Shown piece after piece: positions 1 through 8,830 of a stretch of 64,000 nt of DNA. The translations under genes were made by a program, and so were the position numbers. The stretch is from Clostridium sp. BJN0013 (lineage in GTDB: Bacteria; Bacillota; Clostridia; Clostridiales; Clostridiaceae), in assembly GCF_040939125.1 (NCBI RefSeq), contig NZ_CP162495.1, positions 930,001 to 994,000 on the forward strand. Direction: 5' to 3'. Position 1 is the stretch's first letter. The number at the start of each line of letters is the position of its first letter. The notes beneath the pieces are model-generated. The model had not been told where the DNA came from, ran no database searches, and saw only the letters and a program-made list of their open reading frames with translations.

Positions 1-1319
1 TTCAAATTTTTTACCTTCAGAGTTTTACCAAAAGTGGAACTTTGTAAAATAACACTGTAGTTACAAATTCCTTTATTGTGTTGAAAATAACTGTAGGACA
101 GGGTCATTGATTGTACCGCCTTTATTTTTAACAGAGATTGGGTTTTATTAAAGCTATTGCAGCACATATAGACCATATTTTTATCCATGCCAAAAGCAGT
201 GTTTTTAAACTCTAAATGTCCCATGACAAATAAGAATAATAAGATTATTAAACTGGGTAATACAAATACAGGTTTTATAAAAAAGCAGATAATTGCTATA
301 ACAGCCCAGAGTATAAATTTTTTATATAAAAATCTAAAGTAAGTATGTTTCTGGGGCTTGTTCACTTCTCCGCTATATTCAAATTCTCCAAGTATATTTT
401 TAAAAATATCTTTTTTTAACGAATCACTACATATTGGATAGAGTATAGCTTTTTCACCTTTTTCATCTCCATAGCCTATATTTTCAATTTCCAAGGTGAA
501 AAATTTAAAATGCTGCATCAAAATACTTTGTTTTATGTGTATGCCTTTTACTTTTGTTTTGTCAAAGGAGTAATTTTTTTTATTTGCAATGCCATAATTT
601 ACATAAATATTTTTCTCGTCAGCCCACAGTTTAAAATTATAATACTTAAAGACATTATATATAATAGATAAAAAAATACTTATAAATATTAAAACAAACA
701 GTAAAAATATTATTATTGTTATACTGTGATAGAGATCATTTTTTTCCAGTTGATTAATATATTTTGAAGTATTTATATTGATAAAGGACTTTAAATAATC
801 CTCAAAAAATTGTTCTGCAACAAATAACAGTCCAATTCCTTTAAAGAGTGAATTTGAAATAAGTGAATATATAAATAAATGCTTTGTATCTATAATATAA
901 TGATAATTATCCTGTGTTTTTTGAGAATCATACTCCTGATTTTTTAGCAGAATATTTCTTAGGCTTTCTGCCCTATTTTTATTTAAAGTAAATTTTAGTT
1001 CGCTTCCACTGGTAGAGGTATCTCCTGTATCAATTTTAATAGTGGCTACCTTGAAAAGTCTTTCTAAAAGCTTCTGGGAAATATCTATTGTATTAATTCT
1101 ATCTAAGGGGATTTCAATTTTTTTTATACTAAAAACCCCTTCTTCATGATATATTGAGTTCACTTTTACTATAAAAAAATTTCTTCTCCATGCTGCCAGT
1201 TCACATAAAAGTATAAGTATAATTAAAATGGATAGTATTAAGATGGATTTTATAAGTCCTGTTTTGGTTGCTAAAAACCCTATTAGTATGATTCCAAGGG
1301 GTATAAAATTTTTAATCAT
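1..1319 (-). CDS. PH-domain membrane protein, YdbT-like (3' end cut by window)
   Basis: The minus-strand frame stays open from the window edge to an ATG at 1319, so the C-terminus is missing. It reads as a membrane protein with hydrophobic segments near the N-terminus and in the middle, alternating with soluble stretches of the bacterial PH (bPH_2, YdbT) type, for example the run around IPLDRINTIDISQ and later SFDKTKVKGIHIKQS. It lies directly downstream of a second, shorter bPH_2 protein, the usual YdbS-YdbT pair. In Bacillus this pair is linked to envelope stress and bacteriocin resistance; the exact role here is unknown. No good ribosome site is visible before 1319, so a start slightly upstream is possible. 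Confidence 0.75.
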   Translation of the reverse strand, partial: MIKNFIPLGIILIGFLATKTGLIKSILILSILIILILLCELAAWRRNFFIVKVNSIYHEEGVFSIKKIEIPLDRINTIDISQKLLERLFKVATIKIDTGDTSTSGSELKFTLNKNRAESLRNILLKNQEYDSQKTQDNYHYIIDTKHLFIYSLISNSLFKGIGLLFVAEQFFEDYLKSFININTSKYINQLEKNDLYHSITIIIFLLFVLIFISIFLSIIYNVFKYYNFKLWADEKNIYVNYGIANKKNYSFDKTKVKGIHIKQSILMQHFKFFTLEIENIGYGDEKGEKAILYPICSDSLKKDIFKNILGEFEYSGEVNKPQKHTYFRFLYKKFILWAVIAIICFFIKPVFVLPSLIILLFLFVMGHLEFKNTAFGMDKNMVYMCCNSFNKTQSLLKIKAVQSMTLSYSYFQHNKGICNYSVILQSSTFGKTLKVKNL

Positions 1320-1365
1320 ATTTATAAAATTATAAAATAGTCTTAAAATATGGTTTCTTTCTATG

Positions 1366-1872
1366 TTAGACAACTACATCACCTGCTTCTATAACTTTTT
1401 TGAGATTTTCTGTGATTTTTTCTGCTTTCTCCAAAGGCAGTGCAGGTATTTCATAATGGCCTCCTGCAGTTATTATATTTACAGAAGTTATTTTATAGAT
1501 TCTTTGAATGGGACCTTGTTTTATTTTTAAATTTTGAATTCTTGAGATAGGGATTATTGTCTTTTCTCTTATGATAATACCCTTTATTAATTCAACTTTA
1601 TCTTCAAATATGGCATACCTCCATTGTTCATACTCTAAAAAGGATCCTATAAAAGTATCTGCTATGGAGATGGATATTATAATCAATGCTAATATATAGA
1701 CTATATATTTAACTAAAAGGATATGCCCAAATTTTGGGATAAGAAACAGCTGCATTACTAAAGTATAAATAGCAATAATTATGATGCTTGTTATAGCTTT
1801 TGATATTATCCATGTTTTTATAGCGTTTTTATGAATTCTTTCATAGGTTTTAGGCTCATTTTCTATATTCAT
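1366..1872 (-). CDS. PH-domain membrane protein, YdbS-like
   Basis: Protein of about 168 residues. The ATG at 1872 follows AAGGAGATAAT, better than an in-frame ATG 15 bases upstream. Two hydrophobic segments sit in the N-terminal half (around IIIIAIYTLVMQLFLIP and YIVYILALIIISISIADTF), followed by a soluble bPH_2 domain with the family pattern of a conserved IPISRIQNLKIKQGP loop and a glycine-rich turn. It is the first gene of a pair with the larger YdbT-like gene that starts about 50 bases after its stop. Function is inferred from family only: a membrane-anchored PH-like module, probably in a heteromeric complex with its neighbour. Confidence 0.8.
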   Translation of the reverse strand: MNIENEPKTYERIHKNAIKTWIISKAITSIIIIAIYTLVMQLFLIPKFGHILLVKYIVYILALIIISISIADTFIGSFLEYEQWRYAIFEDKVELIKGIIIREKTIIPISRIQNLKIKQGPIQRIYKITSVNIITAGGHYEIPALPLEKAEKITENLKKVIEAGDVVV

Positions 1873-2108
1873 ATTATCTCCTTGCATGTTATGAATTTTT
1901 TATACTCACTATTATATTTTATAATAGCAGGTACTCATTATCAATAATATAACTGCAAAACTGTTATGAGATTGTGCTGGCTACTGCAATTTCTTTTGAA
2001 GTTGAATTTTTTAAGGCTTTCAGCTTGTTAAAAATCTGTCATATAAAAGCAGGGTAAGACAGGAAATTTTAATATATTAATGATAAGGTATTTACATCGA
2101 TAGGCTCT

Positions 2109-2273
2109 ATGCCACATGCAATACAGAATATATGGTCAAGAATTTTTGAAGAGTGGTTTCCGTCAGTGGGATTTGAGCATGCAGATGCACCTGAACTTGA
2201 AGTATATCCTCTTGGAGATCTATCATCAAAGGATTACAAATGTGAAATATGGATACCCGTAGTAAAAAAATAA
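2109..2273 (+). pseudogene. Remnant of GyrI-like / AraC effector-binding domain
   Basis: An open stretch of 54 codons with the typical end of a GyrI-like effector-binding domain: an IQNIWSRIFEEWFPSVG helix, an APELEVYP strand and a final CEIWIPVVKK strand. A complete domain is about 150 residues, so only the C-terminal third remains and there is no ribosome site. In-frame sequence just upstream also reads as related protein without a start. It is the tail of a lost regulator or SRPBCC-like binding protein. Confidence 0.6.
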
Positions 2274-2340
2274 TCAAATGATTCTTAGATTCAGGTGGAG
2301 TTTGTTTATGAGAAATACTTTCTCCATCTGAATCTTAGAA
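2272..2340 (+). repeat. Dispersed modular repeat, copy A (left module only)
   Basis: Begins with the AATCAAATGATTCTTAG-type end and contains the inverted repeat TTCAGGTGGAG...CTCCATCTGAA. It is followed by AGAAGAACTTA, the start of the right module, where similarity stops. The same left module is found near 3507-3658, 24321-24522 and 30373-30569. Confidence 0.7.
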
Positions 2341-2475
2341 GAACTTAATAATAATTTTAACATCATTAATAAAAAATTCACATTAAAATAATATTATTGC
2401 CATAATTTCGTAACACATTCATTATTATAATTAAATAAATAAATTTAAATGTGGATAGAGGTGAAAATTTTATTA

Positions 2476-3480
2476 ATGAAAATGAAAAATGTATTAAAAA
2501 AGTTTCAAATTTTATTGTTATCAGTATTTTTACTTTTAGGAAGCAGTTCTGTTATTGCCAAAGAACAGTCTTATAATATTGTTAATAATAAATATGTTCT
2601 ATCAAACTACTGCTTTCCAGGCTCAGATTTAATCCATCCAATCCAAGATTATCAGTCTCAAAATAATGAAACTACAATAGATCTTCCCGATAATACAGAG
2701 AAATCCAGCAATTGGGCGGGATATATAGTTACACCTGCTTCTGAAAGTGATAGTTATACTAGTATCTCTGGAAGTTGGACAGTTCCCAGTATTTCTTCAA
2801 ATAATGAAAATACGGTGGCTGCACAATGGATTGGCTTAGGTGGAATAGATTCTTCAGATTTACTTCAAATGGGAACCATGGAAGAGCTAGAAAATGGACA
2901 ACCTGTTGCAGTAGTATTTTGGGAGCAATTACCTGATGTTGCCCAAAATATAATGACCATACCAATTAATTCTACTATTAGTGTGAATATATATAATTCA
3001 TCAGGTTATACATGGAATCTTACATTTACAGTCACTACACCTAGTGCTGAAGTAAAAACTCAAACTATATCCACTACATTAGATTCTTCTTATGCTGAAG
3101 GAATTGGTACATCAGCAGAGTGGATAAGTGAAGATCCGTCAGATGTATACGGACAACTTGTGCCTCTGGCAAATACAGATGTAGTAAAGTATGAATCTGC
3201 AAAAGTTAATGGCAATTCTTTGAGTGACTCTAGTAATACAATTTGTCCTGTTGCAATGGAGTCAAGTAGTGGAAATATTGTGATTTATCCTTCTTCATTG
3301 GGAGTAGATGGGGAATCTTTTACCACAACTACAGCAGTTTCTAATGGTAATTCAAATAATAGACCAGATAATAATCAAAATTATGTCCCTAACTTTAGAC
3401 ATAGATTTAATAATACTCCACCAGGGCAAAGGCGTATAGATAATCTTAGTGGCCGATTCCATTTTCAGAAGAGTCCATAA
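2476..3480 (+). CDS. Secreted glutamic endopeptidase, G1 (eqolisin) family
   Basis: About 334 residues. The ATG at 2476 lies 12 bases after AGAGGTG and gives a clean signal peptide (basic start, long Leu/Ile/Val core, likely cut after SSVIAK); an ATG at 2449 has no ribosome site. The mature part matches peptidase family G1/A4: SSNWAGYIV near residue 79, WTVPSI, then AAQWIGLGG with the catalytic Gln (about Q117), FWEQLP, and SAEWISEDP with the catalytic Glu (about E215). It ends in an Asn-rich, low-complexity tail of about 40 residues. G1 peptidases are acid proteases first known from fungi and rarer in bacteria; the product would be exported and free or wall-bound. No operon partner is seen. 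Confidence 0.85.
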   Translation: MKMKNVLKKFQILLLSVFLLLGSSSVIAKEQSYNIVNNKYVLSNYCFPGSDLIHPIQDYQSQNNETTIDLPDNTEKSSNWAGYIVTPASESDSYTSISGSWTVPSISSNNENTVAAQWIGLGGIDSSDLLQMGTMEELENGQPVAVVFWEQLPDVAQNIMTIPINSTISVNIYNSSGYTWNLTFTVTTPSAEVKTQTISTTLDSSYAEGIGTSAEWISEDPSDVYGQLVPLANTDVVKYESAKVNGNSLSDSSNTICPVAMESSSGNIVIYPSSLGVDGESFTTTTAVSNGNSNNRPDNNQNYVPNFRHRFNNTPPGQRRIDNLSGRFHFQKSP

Positions 3481-3506
3481 CATTACTAATTTATTATAAT
3501 ACAAGT

Positions 3507-3658
3507 TTTTATCCGAATGCGGCAATTAGCTAATACTCTCATCTTTTTCAAAGTAGGAGATAAGCACTGCTACGCGTCTGGATAAGTTCTTCTTAGGTTC
3601 AGATGGAGAAAAGCATTCATCTATAGCAAACTCCACCTGAACCTAAGGATTACTTGAT
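3507..3658 (-). repeat. Dispersed modular repeat, copy B (left + right modules)
   Basis: Read on the minus strand it has the left hairpin (CTTAGGTTCAGGTGGAG ... CTCCATCTGAACCTAAG) and then the right module (AGAACTTATCCAGACGCGTAGCAGTGCTTATC ... TTCGGATAAAA). The 50-60 base central piece seen in copies at 24321 and 30373 is absent. It lies between convergent genes. Confidence 0.8.
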
Positions 3659-3677
3659 GTGCTTTATTTGTTACACA

Positions 3678-4334
3678 CTATTTTGATACTTTATCTCCCT
3701 CGGCAGCTTCTGCCTCTGCTTTGGTAACATGAACTGTGCCGCGTGGATGCTTGGGTGGTGCATAAATAGAATAAACTTTAAGAGGTGTATTACCTGTATT
3801 TACAACATTATGCCATGTACCAGCAGGTATCATAATTGCAAAGTCATCATAAACTTTTGCTTGAAAATCTAAATTATGTTTGCTGTTTCCCATTTTAACA
3901 AGTCCGTGCCCTTCTTCAACACGTATGAATTGATCAACGTCAGGATGAATTTCAAGACCTATAGATTCCCCTACAGGTATGCTCATCAAAGTAACTTGAA
4001 GATGAGATCCTGTCCATAAAGCAGTACGGAAAGTATTATTTTTACTGGTGGCTTTATTAATATCGACTACAAAAGGTTGTGGTCCATAATCTCTTAATTG
4101 AATTGAATTCTCATTTTTTGCAGAATGTGAAGAATCAAGTCTTGAATAATACTCAATTCCATCATCGTAAGGAATGTATGGATCATTATATACCCGCCAA
4201 AAATCCCAAGGATAAATTGTACTTACAAAGTAAGGACAGGGATAAATATCATAAGTATTATACATACTATCTGAAGCGTAGTTTTGTGTGTTTCTACAGT
4301 AGTGACGTGGATACGTCCTATAATTATTATACAT
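3678..4334 (-). CDS. Cupin-domain protein with Tyr/Asn-rich N-terminus
   Basis: About 218 residues, starting at the ATG at 4334 that follows AGAGGAAG by seven bases. The first 80 residues are rich in Tyr, Asn and Pro, as in spore-coat or surface-layer proteins of Firmicutes. The C-terminal half is a single cupin: GLEIHPDVDQFIRVEEG supplies the first metal-binding motif and PAGTWHNVVNTG the second. The family includes sugar isomerases, oxygenases and storage or coat proteins, so no reaction can be assigned. Its tail is rich in Ala and Glu. It stands alone, facing the repeat at 3507-3658, with the sigma-54 control region of the next operon behind it. Confidence 0.8.
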   Translation of the reverse strand: MYNNYRTYPRHYCRNTQNYASDSMYNTYDIYPCPYFVSTIYPWDFWRVYNDPYIPYDDGIEYYSRLDSSHSAKNENSIQLRDYGPQPFVVDINKATSKNNTFRTALWTGSHLQVTLMSIPVGESIGLEIHPDVDQFIRVEEGHGLVKMGNSKHNLDFQAKVYDDFAIMIPAGTWHNVVNTGNTPLKVYSIYAPPKHPRGTVHVTKAEAEAAEGDKVSK

Positions 4335-4464
4335 ATTTTTTCTTCCTCTCATAATCTTACAAAATTATAATATGTTATAATTTCTAGAAATGTGATCATG
4401 GGAATTATAACTTATATTTTATATCCTGTGGGATAAGATAAATGTAGCTGCAAAAATGAAATGG

Positions 4465-4481
4465 TATGCAAAATTGCAACA
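4465..4481 (-). promoter_or_regulatory. Candidate activator site (UAS) 1 for the sigma-54 operon
   Basis: Minus-strand TGTTGCAATTTTGCATA matches 16 of 17 bases with TGTTGCAATTATGCATA at 11001-11017, upstream of the other sigma-54 promoter. It lies about 155 bases before the expected start of transcription, a normal enhancer distance. Confidence 0.55.
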
Positions 4482-4534
4482 TAAGTATATATGGCATAAA
4501 CGCTCTTGTATTATACAAAAATTTAATAATTCTG

Positions 4535-4548
4535 TTGCATTAATGCAA
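4535..4548. promoter_or_regulatory. Candidate activator site (UAS) 2 for the sigma-54 operon
   Basis: TTGCATTAATGCAA is a perfect 14-base palindrome about 85 bases before the expected transcription start. It shares the TTGCA/TGCAA half-sites with the three other candidate sites at 4465, 11001 and 11083. Confidence 0.55.
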
Positions 4549-4600
4549 TAAAATTATTTGGAAAATCTATATATCCTTAAAATCAGGGTATCTTTTAAGG

Positions 4601-4616
4601 TGGCATGGTAATTGCT
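4601..4616 (+). promoter_or_regulatory. Sigma-54 (-24/-12) promoter of the ACP-LuxEC operon
   Basis: TGGCATGGTAATTGCT has the invariant GG and GC dinucleotides with the standard spacing (TGGCAT-N5-TTGCT). It ends 40 bases before the acyl carrier protein start, and the same arrangement precedes abfD. Confidence 0.9.
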
Positions 4617-4656
4617 TTAGTTAATGTAATCAATATATTTTTGGAGGGATATACTC

Positions 4657-4899
4657 ATGGAAAAACTAGATAAATTCAACAAGATAATTTGTGATACCTT
4701 AAATATAAAGGATACAGCTGATATTAAAGACGATTTGGGGCCGGATGAAATAGAAGCATGGGATTCTTTAGCCCACGTAGAACTGGTTACAGCGCTGGGA
4801 GAAGAATTCGGGGCAGATTTTGATGTAGTGGATATATCTAGAATGTACACTATTGGAGACATTAAGAAGATATTAAAAAAATATGGAGTAGAAATATGA
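4657..4899 (+). CDS. Acyl carrier protein
   Basis: 80 residues with a GGAGGG ribosome site nine bases upstream. The helix around EAWDSLAHVELVTALGEEFG carries the DSL motif; Ser37 is the expected phosphopantetheine attachment point. It differs from fatty-acid AcpP in its acidic but less conserved flanks, as in ACPs of dedicated clusters. It is the first gene behind a sigma-54 promoter, and its stop overlaps the start of the AMP-ligase (ATGA), so the two are translationally coupled. It probably carries the acyl chain activated by the ligase and handed to the LuxE/LuxC-like proteins. That hand-over is inferred from the gene order. Confidence 0.92.
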   Translation: MEKLDKFNKIICDTLNIKDTADIKDDLGPDEIEAWDSLAHVELVTALGEEFGADFDVVDISRMYTIGDIKKILKKYGVEI

Positions 4900-6365
4900 C
4901 CTTTACAGACTATATTTTTGAAAAGTCTAAAGATTTAGACGAAGTAGCGATAATAGATAAAAGTAAAATAAGTTACAGGGAAATTTATGGGGGCGTAAAT
5001 TATGTAACTTATTTATTGCAGGAAAATGGATGTTCAAAAAAAAATAGTGTACTTGTTATTTCAGACAATTCTGTTTTTTTTATAAAAACTTATTTTGGAA
5101 TAATTAAAAATGGAAGCATATGTGTCCCTGTAAACCCCACTATATCTGAAAACGATATGAGGTATATTATGGATATTTTAAAAATAAAGATAGTATTTTG
5201 CCAGAAAAAATACAGAAATAAAGTGGAGAAGATAGTCTGTAGGGACACCATGGTGTATAGTGAGGAAAGTGTTTGGGCAAGTAAAGATGAAACTAATTCA
5301 AGAGGCTTTATAGATGAAAAAGAAGATACGGCACTTATTATGTTTACATCGGGTTCTACTTCAGAACCAAAAGGGGTAATGCTTACTCATTATAATCTCA
5401 TGTACAATACCAATTCCATAATAGAGTATTTGAAATTGACTAAAAATGACAGAGTGGAAGTGGTACTTCCCTTCTACTATTGTTATGGAACATCTCTTTT
5501 GAACACACATTTTAGATGTGGGGGAAGCCTTGTAATAAATAATAGATTTATGTTTCCGGAAACAGTTATAGAAGATATAAAAAAATATAACTGCACTGGT
5601 TTTGCAGGAGTACCAAGTACCTATCAGATATTACTTAGAATGACCAGTATTAAGACGGCCAAACTACCTTCACTAAGGTATGTAACCCAGGCAGGCGGCA
5701 GGCTCCCAGAAGTATTCATATCGGAACTATGTGAAGCACTTGAAGAAACTGATGTATACATTATGTATGGACAAACTGAGGCTACAGCCAGATTGTCATA
5801 TCTTCCTCCAGAGCAGATTAAAAATAAATTGGGTTCCATAGGACGTGGTATTCCGGGAATAGAGCTTGTGGTAATAAATAAAGAAGGAAATCCTACCTCT
5901 GTGGGAGAGGTTGGAGAAATAGCTGCAAGAGGCGGAAATATAATGAAGGGATATTTTAATGACCAGGAAGAGACAAAAAAGGTGCTAAAAAATGGTCTTT
6001 TGTACACGGGAGATTTAGCTTTTAGGGATGAAGATGGATATATATTTGTGGTTTCAAGGGAAAAAAATATAATAAAGTGTGCGGGAAATAGAATAAGTCC
6101 TAAGGAGATTGAAAACACTATATGCAGCATAAAGGAAGTGGTTGAGTGTGCTGTCATAGGGGTTGAAGATGATATTCTAGGAGAGGCTATAAAGGCTTTT
6201 GTGGTTTTAAAAGATAAAAATTCTTCTATAGATGACAAGTATATAATTGACTATTGTTCTTCAGTATTACCAAGATACAAGTTGCCTAAATATGTTCAGT
6301 TTTTATCACAGCTTCCCAAAAATTCTTCGGGAAAAGTATTATTTGCAAAATTGAAAGACATGTAA
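4896..6365 (+). CDS. AMP-dependent acyl-CoA/acyl-ACP synthetase (ANL superfamily)
   Basis: 489 residues, full length for the ANL adenylating family. The P-loop-like MFTSGSTSEPKGVMLTHYN motif is at about residue 150, the YGQTEATARLS motif near 290, the TGDLAFRDEDGY hinge motif near 370, and the C-terminal catalytic lysine motif LPKNSSGKVLFAKL at the end. It adenylates a carboxylic acid and passes it to a thiol, here most likely the adjacent carrier protein. The chain is moderately close to long-chain acyl-CoA ligases and to fatty-acyl-AMP ligases; the substrate cannot be read from sequence. The start ATG overlaps the ACP stop. It is followed after 17 bases by the LuxE-like gene. Confidence 0.9.
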   Translation: MTFTDYIFEKSKDLDEVAIIDKSKISYREIYGGVNYVTYLLQENGCSKKNSVLVISDNSVFFIKTYFGIIKNGSICVPVNPTISENDMRYIMDILKIKIVFCQKKYRNKVEKIVCRDTMVYSEESVWASKDETNSRGFIDEKEDTALIMFTSGSTSEPKGVMLTHYNLMYNTNSIIEYLKLTKNDRVEVVLPFYYCYGTSLLNTHFRCGGSLVINNRFMFPETVIEDIKKYNCTGFAGVPSTYQILLRMTSIKTAKLPSLRYVTQAGGRLPEVFISELCEALEETDVYIMYGQTEATARLSYLPPEQIKNKLGSIGRGIPGIELVVINKEGNPTSVGEVGEIAARGGNIMKGYFNDQEETKKVLKNGLLYTGDLAFRDEDGYIFVVSREKNIIKCAGNRISPKEIENTICSIKEVVECAVIGVEDDILGEAIKAFVVLKDKNSSIDDKYIIDYCSSVLPRYKLPKYVQFLSQLPKNSSGKVLFAKLKDM

Positions 6366-6382
6366 AATAAGTATGGAAATAG

Positions 6383-7507
6383 GTGAGATATGCTGTGGAT
6401 ATGAAACTTTTAATAGAAAATATAATTTTCAGGGATCAATTTGAAATGTTTCAGGAAGAAAAAGAAAGTATGCTGCTTGAAATAATTAAAGAACAGCTTG
6501 CATTAAATGAAGTGAATCCAAATGTAAAGAGTATGTATGGGAAACTTTCAATAGATATTTCTAAAATTTCAAAGCTTAGCCAGGTGCCTTTTATTCCAGT
6601 AAATATGTTTAAGATATTTGACCTTTTAACCTGCAGAAAAGAAGATGTAATAAGAGTATTGAATTCCAGTTCCACAACTTCAAAGACTCCAAGTAAGATA
6701 TATCTGGATAAAGGTACATCTATAAGACAATCTCAGGCACTTATAAATATATTAAAGAGTTTTTTAGGAGTTACCAGAAAGCCCCTTTTAATTTTAGATA
6801 CGGCAGGTGTAAACAAGAACAAGGAAGTGTTAAATGCCAGGGGGGCGGCAGTGAGAGGAATCAGTAATTTTGCCAGCAGTATAACCTATGCTATGGACGA
6901 AAAAGATGGAGAGCTTGAAATAAATCTGTCTAGGCTAAGGAAATTTGAAGAAGAGAATAAAAACAGGGAAATATTGGTTTATGGATTTACCTATATAATA
7001 TGGAGTAAATTTGTAACACAGTTAGAGGAAAAAAATATTAAATTATCCTTGCCTAAAATGAAACTTTTACACAGCGGCGGGTGGAAGAAACTTGTGTCAG
7101 AAAGTGTTGAAAAAGAGGAATTTAACAGAGTGACAGCTGAGATATTTGGTACTGAAAAAAGTAATATAATGGATTTTTATGGAATGGTGGAACAGCTGGG
7201 TGTGGTGTTTGTGGATTGCGAATGTGGATATAAACATGTACCGGATTTTGCAGATATTATAATAAGAGATTTCAATACTTTAGATGAAGTAGAGATTGGA
7301 CAACAGGGAATAATAGAAGTCTTGAGTATCCTTGGAACCAGTTATCCTTCTCAAGGTATTTTAACAGAAGATGTAGGTAAATTTATGGGAGTTGATGATT
7401 GCAGATGTGGAAGACGGGGAAAATATTTTAAGTTTAGATCTAGAATAGAAAAAGCTGAAACAAGAGGCTGTGGAGATACTTTTGCAGAAAGGGAGGAGAA
7501 AAAATGA
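6383..7507 (+). CDS. Acyl-protein synthetase, LuxE family
   Basis: 374 residues, the usual length for LuxE (acyl-protein synthetase of the bioluminescence fatty-acid reductase). The family features are present: SSSTTSKTPSKIYLD near residue 97, HSGGWKK near 230, FYGMVEQLG near 265, and a C-terminal ETRGCGD whose Cys (about 363) matches the acylated Cys364 of Vibrio LuxE. LuxE activates a fatty acid as acyl-AMP and holds it as a thioester for reduction by LuxC. The GTG at 6383 is the likely start; an ATG at 6401 is an alternative. Its stop overlaps the next start (ATGA), so LuxE and LuxC-like proteins are coupled, as expected for subunits of one complex. No luciferase genes are nearby. Confidence 0.88.
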   Translation: MRYAVDMKLLIENIIFRDQFEMFQEEKESMLLEIIKEQLALNEVNPNVKSMYGKLSIDISKISKLSQVPFIPVNMFKIFDLLTCRKEDVIRVLNSSSTTSKTPSKIYLDKGTSIRQSQALINILKSFLGVTRKPLLILDTAGVNKNKEVLNARGAAVRGISNFASSITYAMDEKDGELEINLSRLRKFEEENKNREILVYGFTYIIWSKFVTQLEEKNIKLSLPKMKLLHSGGWKKLVSESVEKEEFNRVTAEIFGTEKSNIMDFYGMVEQLGVVFVDCECGYKHVPDFADIIIRDFNTLDEVEIGQQGIIEVLSILGTSYPSQGILTEDVGKFMGVDDCRCGRRGKYFKFRSRIEKAETRGCGDTFAEREEKK

Positions 7508-8793
7508 TAGATTGTTATTCATTGGATGGATACCTTTATGAAAAAGAGATAAGCTTCAATAGTTTCAGTCGTGTAAATGATATTTTGAAATCAAACTTAA
7601 AATTATTAAATTCTATGCCCACCCAGGCTATTGTACTTATATTGGATGAGTATAGTAAAAAATTGTGCAGAGATAGACAGCTTCTAAAAATTCAAGGAGT
7701 ATCCTATTTATCTTTTTATTTTAGAAGATCAAATATAGAAAAGTTAATAAAAATCAATTTGAAGGATAAAAAATATTTAGATGAATTTATATCCATAGGA
7801 AATGATAAATTTGTAAAAGCACAGGGTAGGGGAATAAGCTGTCACTGGATAGCGGGAAATGTAAGCACTCTTGCACTTTATTCAATTTTTCAATCGCTTA
7901 TAGCAAGGAATTCAAACCTTGTAAAAGTTCCTGAAAAAAGTATGGCCCTGGTTTTAAGACTGCTGAAGCTTCTGGATGATATACAGGTAGTTTATGAGGA
8001 AAAAATATATGATTCTAAAGATTTACTTAAAAATATATGTTTAGTATATTTTCCGAGGGAAGATGAATCCTTAAATAAATCCATGTCCATTATGGCAGAT
8101 GCAAGAATTGTATGGGGAGGAGAAGATGCAGTAGATTACATCACATCACTTCCTAAAAAAACCACCTGTAAAGACTTGGTATTTGGACCAAAGTATTCTT
8201 TTGCCCTATTTGACAGAGATGTTCTTGAAAGTGATAAATGTTTTTCATATATGGATAAACTAGTGAAGGACATAGTCTTATTTCAGCAAAAAGCCTGTTC
8301 TTCTCCCCAGGTACTATTTGTTGAAAAAAGCCGTGTTCCCCTGAAAGATATAATTAAGATGTTAAAAAGATCCTTTGAAAAGATAAATAAAAGATATAAT
8401 GATTTGCTTGATGAAAGTATCTGTGTAAAAATTATAAATGAAAGAGGAATATACAGTCTTGACCCTGATAAAGATATCTGCTGCAGCAGGGGACTTGAAT
8501 ATACCATTTTAATTAATGACAAAATAGTATTGGAAGAACCTGTAGGTGGAAGATGTATTTTTGTAAAGGAAATAAACAGTATATTTGATGTAGAGAATTT
8601 GATTACCCGGAGAATTCAAACTATAGGTTATGCTATTTTAGATAAGAGTAAACTTTTTAAATTTGCAGATAAGGTTACATCACTTGGCGTAAATAGGGTG
8701 GTAAATGTGGGAACTATGAATATTTATGATTCTCCCTGGGACGGAAATTTTATGATAAATGAACTTGTAATGTGGTGCAGTCTGAATATTTAG
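7504..8793 (+). CDS. Acyl-CoA/acyl-protein reductase, LuxC family
   Basis: 429 residues, slightly shorter than Vibrio LuxC (about 480). The hallmark SCHWIAGNVSTLALYS motif is near residue 115, and the active-site Cys lies in KACSSPQ at about residue 265. The family belongs to the aldehyde dehydrogenase fold and reduces an acyl thioester to aldehyde with NADPH. The start overlaps the LuxE-like stop by four bases. Together with ACP, ligase and MaoC it forms a pathway that would activate an acid, possibly modify it, and release it as an aldehyde. Real chain length and product are unknown. Confidence 0.88.
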   Translation: MIDCYSLDGYLYEKEISFNSFSRVNDILKSNLKLLNSMPTQAIVLILDEYSKKLCRDRQLLKIQGVSYLSFYFRRSNIEKLIKINLKDKKYLDEFISIGNDKFVKAQGRGISCHWIAGNVSTLALYSIFQSLIARNSNLVKVPEKSMALVLRLLKLLDDIQVVYEEKIYDSKDLLKNICLVYFPREDESLNKSMSIMADARIVWGGEDAVDYITSLPKKTTCKDLVFGPKYSFALFDRDVLESDKCFSYMDKLVKDIVLFQQKACSSPQVLFVEKSRVPLKDIIKMLKRSFEKINKRYNDLLDESICVKIINERGIYSLDPDKDICCSRGLEYTILINDKIVLEEPVGGRCIFVKEINSIFDVENLITRRIQTIGYAILDKSKLFKFADKVTSLGVNRVVNVGTMNIYDSPWDGNFMINELVMWCSLNI

Positions 8794-8830
8794 TTTAAGA
8801 TTGATTTATATGTGGAAGGAATATAAATTT

